From an uncultured Bacteroidales bacterium (GTDB lineage Bacteria; Bacteroidota; Bacteroidia; Bacteroidales; UBA932): a stretch of 34,577 bases of DNA. The stretch lies in assembly GCA_900317845.1 (NCBI GenBank), contig ONII01000020.1:1-34577 (forward strand), given 5' to 3'. Numbering within the stretch: the first letter of the stretch is position 1; each line of letters begins with the position of its first letter. The position numbers were made by a program, and so were the translations under genes. Of this stretch, positions 31,650 through 34,577 are shown in pieces. The notes beneath the pieces were generated by a model that saw nothing but the letters and a program-made list of their open reading frames with translations, was not told the DNA's origin and ran no database searches.

Positions 31650-32665
31650 CATCCAAAGGGATAGTTCATGGTGATGCAATGGAGGCCGCCGTGGCCGGAG
31701 AGAAGGGCACGGCAGTCAATGATTTCTACGGTGCGGTCCGGAAAGGCTTGTTGGAGCTGCCCGGCCGCTTTTTCGTCCAGCGGGGAACCGGCCCCCGGCA
31801 TGAGCACGGCGCCGTTCACAATCAGGAAGTTGGCATAGGAAGCCGGCAGGCGGTAATCGTCCAGATACAGCGGCTCCGGAAGGGGCAGGGAAATGAGCCT
31901 GTAGGGTTTGCCGTCCAGCGTGCGGAAGGTGCGCAGCTGCTCCTCCATGGCCTTGAGGGGCGCATAATTCTCGTCGGCGGGGTCTTCGCAGGCGGTGTAG
32001 GCAATGGTGTCCGGGCTGCAGAAACGGGCCAGGATGTCCACGTGGCTGTCGGTATCGTCCCCGGCAATGCCGCCATGGTCCAGCCACAGGATGCGCTGCA
32101 GGCCAAAGGCCTGTTTGAGCTTTTGTTCAATCTCCTGGCGGCTCAGGTACTCGTTGCGGTTCAGTGAGCACAGGCACTCGCTGGTGGCCATGAGCGTACC
32201 GGCACCGTCTGTGTCGATGCTGCCGCCTTCCAGCACAAAAGGACGCATGTCCAGATAGCGGACATCGGCCGCAAAAGCGCCGGCCTTGTAGATGGTACGC
32301 GTTATCTGGTTGTCCAGGTCTGCTCCGAACTTGAGGCCCCAGCCGTTGAAAACGAAGTCCTCAATGCATTTCTCGCCGTTATTGCCCCATACGGAAATGG
32401 CGCTGTGGTCGCGTGCCCAGGTGTCGTTGAGCGGGCATTCCACAAAACGCACATTGACGGTGGGCTCCCAGCCGCGTGCGGCCATATCGGACAGGCACTC
32501 CGCTTTGTCGCGGCATACGACCAGGAGCGGTTCATAGCGTGTAATGGCTTTAGCAACAGCTACATAGCAATCGAGTACCTGGGGGAGGGCATACCAGGCA
32601 GTGTCCTCGTGCGGCCAGGTGAGCTGCACGAATCCTTGTTTTTCCCATTCGGCCGGAAGTCTCAT
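31646..32665 (-). CDS. aguA: Agmatine deiminase
   Basis: The 339-residue enzyme of the agmatine/peptidyl-arginine deiminase family converts agmatine to N-carbamoylputrescine and ammonia. Family motifs in order are MRLPAEWEKQGFVQLTWPH, NDTWARDHSAI, VLEGGSIDTDG, WLDHGGIAGDDTDSHVD and the catalytic Cys at residue 330 in GHGGLHCITM. ATG at 32665 gives the standard start; ATG at 32671 adds two residues. The last residues (NYPFGW, then TAG) approach or enter the terminal repeat of the adjacent element, so the C-terminus may differ from relatives. It converges with aguB. Confidence 0.95.
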   Translation of the reverse strand: MRLPAEWEKQGFVQLTWPHEDTAWYALPQVLDCYVAVAKAITRYEPLLVVCRDKAECLSDMAARGWEPTVNVRFVECPLNDTWARDHSAISVWGNNGEKCIEDFVFNGWGLKFGADLDNQITRTIYKAGAFAADVRYLDMRPFVLEGGSIDTDGAGTLMATSECLCSLNRNEYLSRQEIEQKLKQAFGLQRILWLDHGGIAGDDTDSHVDILARFCSPDTIAYTACEDPADENYAPLKAMEEQLRTFRTLDGKPYRLISLPLPEPLYLDDYRLPASYANFLIVNGAVLMPGAGSPLDEKAAGQLQQAFPDRTVEIIDCRALLSGHGGLHCITMNYPFGW

Positions 32666-32684
32666 AAGCATTATTCTTAGGGTA

Positions 32685-32692
32685 CAAAGATA
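32685..32692 (-). promoter_or_regulatory. Bacteroidota -7 box for aguA
   Basis: Minus-strand TATCTTTG, full match, 19 nt before the ATG at 32665 and back to back with the promoter of the acyl-CoA synthetase gene. Confidence 0.65.
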
Positions 32693-32712
32693 CGGATTTT
32701 CTAAAAAATTAG

Positions 32713-32720
32713 TAACTTTG
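32713..32720 (+). promoter_or_regulatory. Bacteroidota -7 box for the acyl-CoA synthetase gene
   Basis: TAACTTTG, full TAnnTTTG match, 30 nt before the ATG at 32751. Confidence 0.65.
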
Positions 32721-32750
32721 TGAGTTGTACATAACCTCTAACTTATTTTT

Positions 32751-34400
32751 ATGATTAAAGTTTACCCCCATTATCTTCAGCGTCTGCAAGACGCCACCCG
32801 TAAATTTTGGGACAAACCCGCACTCAACACCCTGGGCGGAGAATCCTTCACCTATGCCCAGATGGCAACCGATATCGCTCGCTTCCACATTGTTTTCGAG
32901 AAAGCCGGTTTCAAGAAAGGAGACAAAATTGCCCTTTGCGCCAACAATGGTGCCAAGTGGGGCTTCGCCTATCTTGCCGTAAATACATACGAGACCGTTA
33001 TCGTCCCCATCCTGGCCGACTTTACCCCGCAGGGCGTGATGGGTCTGGTGAACCACAGTGACTCGGTGGCCCTTTTCACCAACGCCGCCCGTTGGGCCAA
33101 GATGGAGCCGGAAAAGATGCCTGCCCTCAAGGTGGTATTCGACGTAGACACCTGGAAGGTGCTCTTCTGCCGTGATGCCAAGATTCAGGAGACCGTAGAT
33201 AACCTGGATAACCTGTTCAAGGAAAAATATCCCAAGGGATTCGGTCCGGAAGATGTGGTGTTCCCCACAGACAACTGGGACGACCTTTCCACCATCAACT
33301 ATACTTCCGGTTCCACCGGAGACCCCAAGGGCGTTATGCTCACCTACAGGAACTTTTCTGCGGTGGTAGACTTTAGCCAGCGCCATGTCCCCGCCGGTGA
33401 TAAAATGGTGTCCATGCTGCCCATGGCCCATATGTACGGCCTGGTCATCGAGTTCATCTATCCGCTGTGCAACGGTACCTCCATTTACTGGTTGGGTAAG
33501 GCGCCCACACCGGCCTCGCTCATGAGGGCCTTTGCAGAGGTAAAGCCGTACCTGCTCATTACCGTTCCGCTGGTGATGGAAAAAATCTACAAGAGCAAAC
33601 TCAAGCCCACGCTGGATAAGCCTGTCATGAAGGTGCTCACCAAAATTCCCATCGTCAACAACATTATCTACAAGAAGGTGAAGGACGGCCTGGTGCAGGC
33701 CTTCGGTGGCAAGGTGGAGGAATTCATCATGGGCGGTGCCGCCCTCAATCCGGAGGTGGAGCGTCTGTTCAGCCGCATCAAGTTCCCTTACCTGGTGGGC
33801 TACGGCATGACAGAAGGCTGCCCGCTGCTGGCCTATGAGCACTGGACCAAATATGTGCCCGGCTCCTGCGGCAAGGCCATCGACGTGTGCGAAATCCGTA
33901 TCGATTCGGACGACCCTCAGCATGTGGTGGGCGAAATCCAGACCCGCGGTGAAAACATCACCATCGGCTATTACAAGAATCCGGAAGCAACGGCCAATGC
34001 CTTTACGGAGGACGGCTGGCTGCGCACCGGAGACCTGGGTATCATGGATGCCGATGGCAACATCTTCATCCGTGGCCGCTCCAAGAACATGATTCTGGGC
34101 CCTTCCGGCCAGAACATCTATCCGGAGGAAATTGAGGCCGTGGTGAACAACCAGCCGTACGTGATGGAAAGCGTGGTGGTAGAACGCGGTGGTAAACTGG
34201 TGGCCCTGGTATTCCTGGATGAGCAAGCTATCGCTGCATCGCTCCTGGATCATGAGGCCAAGGACAATATTCCGGAGAACATCCGCCTGGGCTCCAACCG
34301 TCAGCTGCCCAATTACAGCCAAATTGCCAAGGTGGAACTCATGGACAAGCCCTTCGAGAAAACGCCCAAGATGAGCATCCGCCGCTTCCTGTATAAGTAG
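32751..34400 (+). CDS. AMP-forming long-chain acyl-CoA synthetase
   Basis: The 549-residue ANL-superfamily enzyme activates a fatty acid with ATP and transfers it to CoA. Motifs in order are the P-loop INYTSGSTGDPKGVMLTY, VSMLPMAHMYGL, VGYGMTEGCPLL, the ATP motif GWLRTGDLGIMDADGNIFIRGRSKNMI, and the hinge followed by KTPKMSIRRFLY, whose Lys fits the C-terminal adenylation lysine. The closest functional type is FadD or FAA; the chain-length range is unknown. It is a single-gene unit with a -7 box in front and a strong terminator behind. Confidence 0.93.
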   Translation: MIKVYPHYLQRLQDATRKFWDKPALNTLGGESFTYAQMATDIARFHIVFEKAGFKKGDKIALCANNGAKWGFAYLAVNTYETVIVPILADFTPQGVMGLVNHSDSVALFTNAARWAKMEPEKMPALKVVFDVDTWKVLFCRDAKIQETVDNLDNLFKEKYPKGFGPEDVVFPTDNWDDLSTINYTSGSTGDPKGVMLTYRNFSAVVDFSQRHVPAGDKMVSMLPMAHMYGLVIEFIYPLCNGTSIYWLGKAPTPASLMRAFAEVKPYLLITVPLVMEKIYKSKLKPTLDKPVMKVLTKIPIVNNIIYKKVKDGLVQAFGGKVEEFIMGGAALNPEVERLFSRIKFPYLVGYGMTEGCPLLAYEHWTKYVPGSCGKAIDVCEIRIDSDDPQHVVGEIQTRGENITIGYYKNPEATANAFTEDGWLRTGDLGIMDADGNIFIRGRSKNMILGPSGQNIYPEEIEAVVNNQPYVMESVVVERGGKLVALVFLDEQAIAASLLDHEAKDNIPENIRLGSNRQLPNYSQIAKVELMDKPFEKTPKMSIRRFLYK

Positions 34401-34415
34401 CCGTAAAATATAAGT

Positions 34416-34430
34416 GGCTCTGTATGAGCC
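34416..34430 (+). other. Small hairpin after the acyl-CoA synthetase gene
   Basis: GGCTC/GAGCC 5-bp stem with a 5-nt loop, 16 nt after the stop and just ahead of the main terminator. Confidence 0.4.
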
Positions 34431-34436
34431 GATAAT

Positions 34437-34474
34437 AAAAAATCGTCTATGCCCATTGACATAGACGATTTTTT
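34437..34474. terminator. Strong bidirectional intrinsic terminator
   Basis: Perfect 15-bp stem AAAAAATCGTCTATG/CATAGACGATTTTTT with an 8-nt loop. The T-run is part of the stem and works on either strand. Confidence 0.93.
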
Positions 34475-34478
34475 GTTA

Positions 34479-34577
34479 GTTCGCCCAGCACGAACGTACT
34501 CTAACGGGTGTAAGTCCCCAAACCGCCCTGATAGTGGGAAGGTTACAGCCAAAGGCAAGGGTGTCCGCCGTGAGACG
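34479..34577 (+). mobile_element. 5' end of a probable group IIC intron, truncated by window edge
   Basis: From about 34479 the sequence reads like domain I of a bacterial group II intron: the opening stem GTTCG-CCCAGCA-CGAAC, then CTAACGGGTGTAAGTCCCC, then GCCAAAGGCAAGGGTGTCCG. This matches, as I recall it, the order and wording of the Oceanobacillus-type group IIC intron (GGGTGAGAGTCCC, then CGCAAGGGTGTCCG). The position, 4 nt behind a terminator hairpin, is the known target preference of IIC introns. The reverse transcriptase and 3' end lie beyond the window. The exact 5' boundary is uncertain by a few bases. Confidence 0.75.

Noticed and set aside
31421-32167. Plus-strand open frame running through the MITE-like element into aguA antisense
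   Set aside because: It spans the terminal repeats and the antisense of aguA. No domain or ribosome-binding context.
1-34577. CRISPR array, toxin-antitoxin pair, phage or restriction system
   Set aside because: No regular direct-repeat/spacer pattern, nuclease-helicase cluster, integrase, phage structural gene or small paired genes were seen.

Overview
This is a GC-rich stretch of a Bacteroidota chromosome, most likely from an uncultured Bacteroidales-type bacterium. The main evidence is the promoter grammar. At least a dozen intergenic starts carry the Bacteroidota -7 box TAnnTTTG, several with a TTG 19-20 nt upstream, while Shine-Dalgarno sequences are weak or absent. Gene content fits: a long S1 protein, a Bacteroidota-style RelA/SpoT paralogue, an OmpA-family porin with signal peptide and coiled coil, and the AguA/AguB agmatine route. 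Species cannot be read from this window.

Layout. Bases 1-2617 (minus) hold a truncated ABC exporter and a secreted M28-family protein with a degraded active site. Bases 2664-5446 (plus) hold a secreted TPR protein coupled to a YycJ-like metallo-beta-lactamase-fold protein. Bases 5443-9487 (minus) are recQ, a MATE pump and an unrecognised 260-residue protein. A ybaK-type deacylase (plus) faces queE-queD (minus), followed by a GNAT acetyltransferase and tRNA-Thr(CGU). A tightly packed plus-strand run then covers 11890-17839: HI0933/BaiN flavoprotein, FKBP isomerase, PnuC, BadF-type kinase, recR, GltD-like oxidoreductase and queC. CorA stands alone. rpsA-rnz is followed by a glucosaminidase/LysM protein, mltG and a RelA/SpoT synthetase. 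uvrB (minus) faces that group. An ompA-like gene, then a HAD phosphatase with aguB, converge on aguA. An acyl-CoA synthetase closes the window, followed by a strong terminator and the 5' end of what looks like a group IIC intron cut off by the window edge.

How the genes work together. queC, queD and queE supply three early steps of queuosine (7-deazaguanine) synthesis from two loci about 6 kb apart. aguA and aguB carry out successive steps from agmatine to putrescine and are convergent neighbours. The glucosaminidase and MltG are both peptidoglycan-cutting enzymes. Most of the rest is housekeeping: translation, repair, transport and stress signalling.

No unmistakably new multi-gene system was found. 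The most unusual material is between genes. Three of the four convergent junctions hold a palindromic element: a 221-bp gap-free imperfect inverted repeat, a twin 8-bp-stem hairpin, and a 145-bp MITE-like element whose 26-bp perfect terminal repeats supply the stop codons of both flanking genes. Other points of interest are the probable group IIC intron directly behind a terminator, a RelA/SpoT protein with a broken hydrolase site, an M28 protein lacking key catalytic residues, and a terminator-like hairpin in the rpsA leader.
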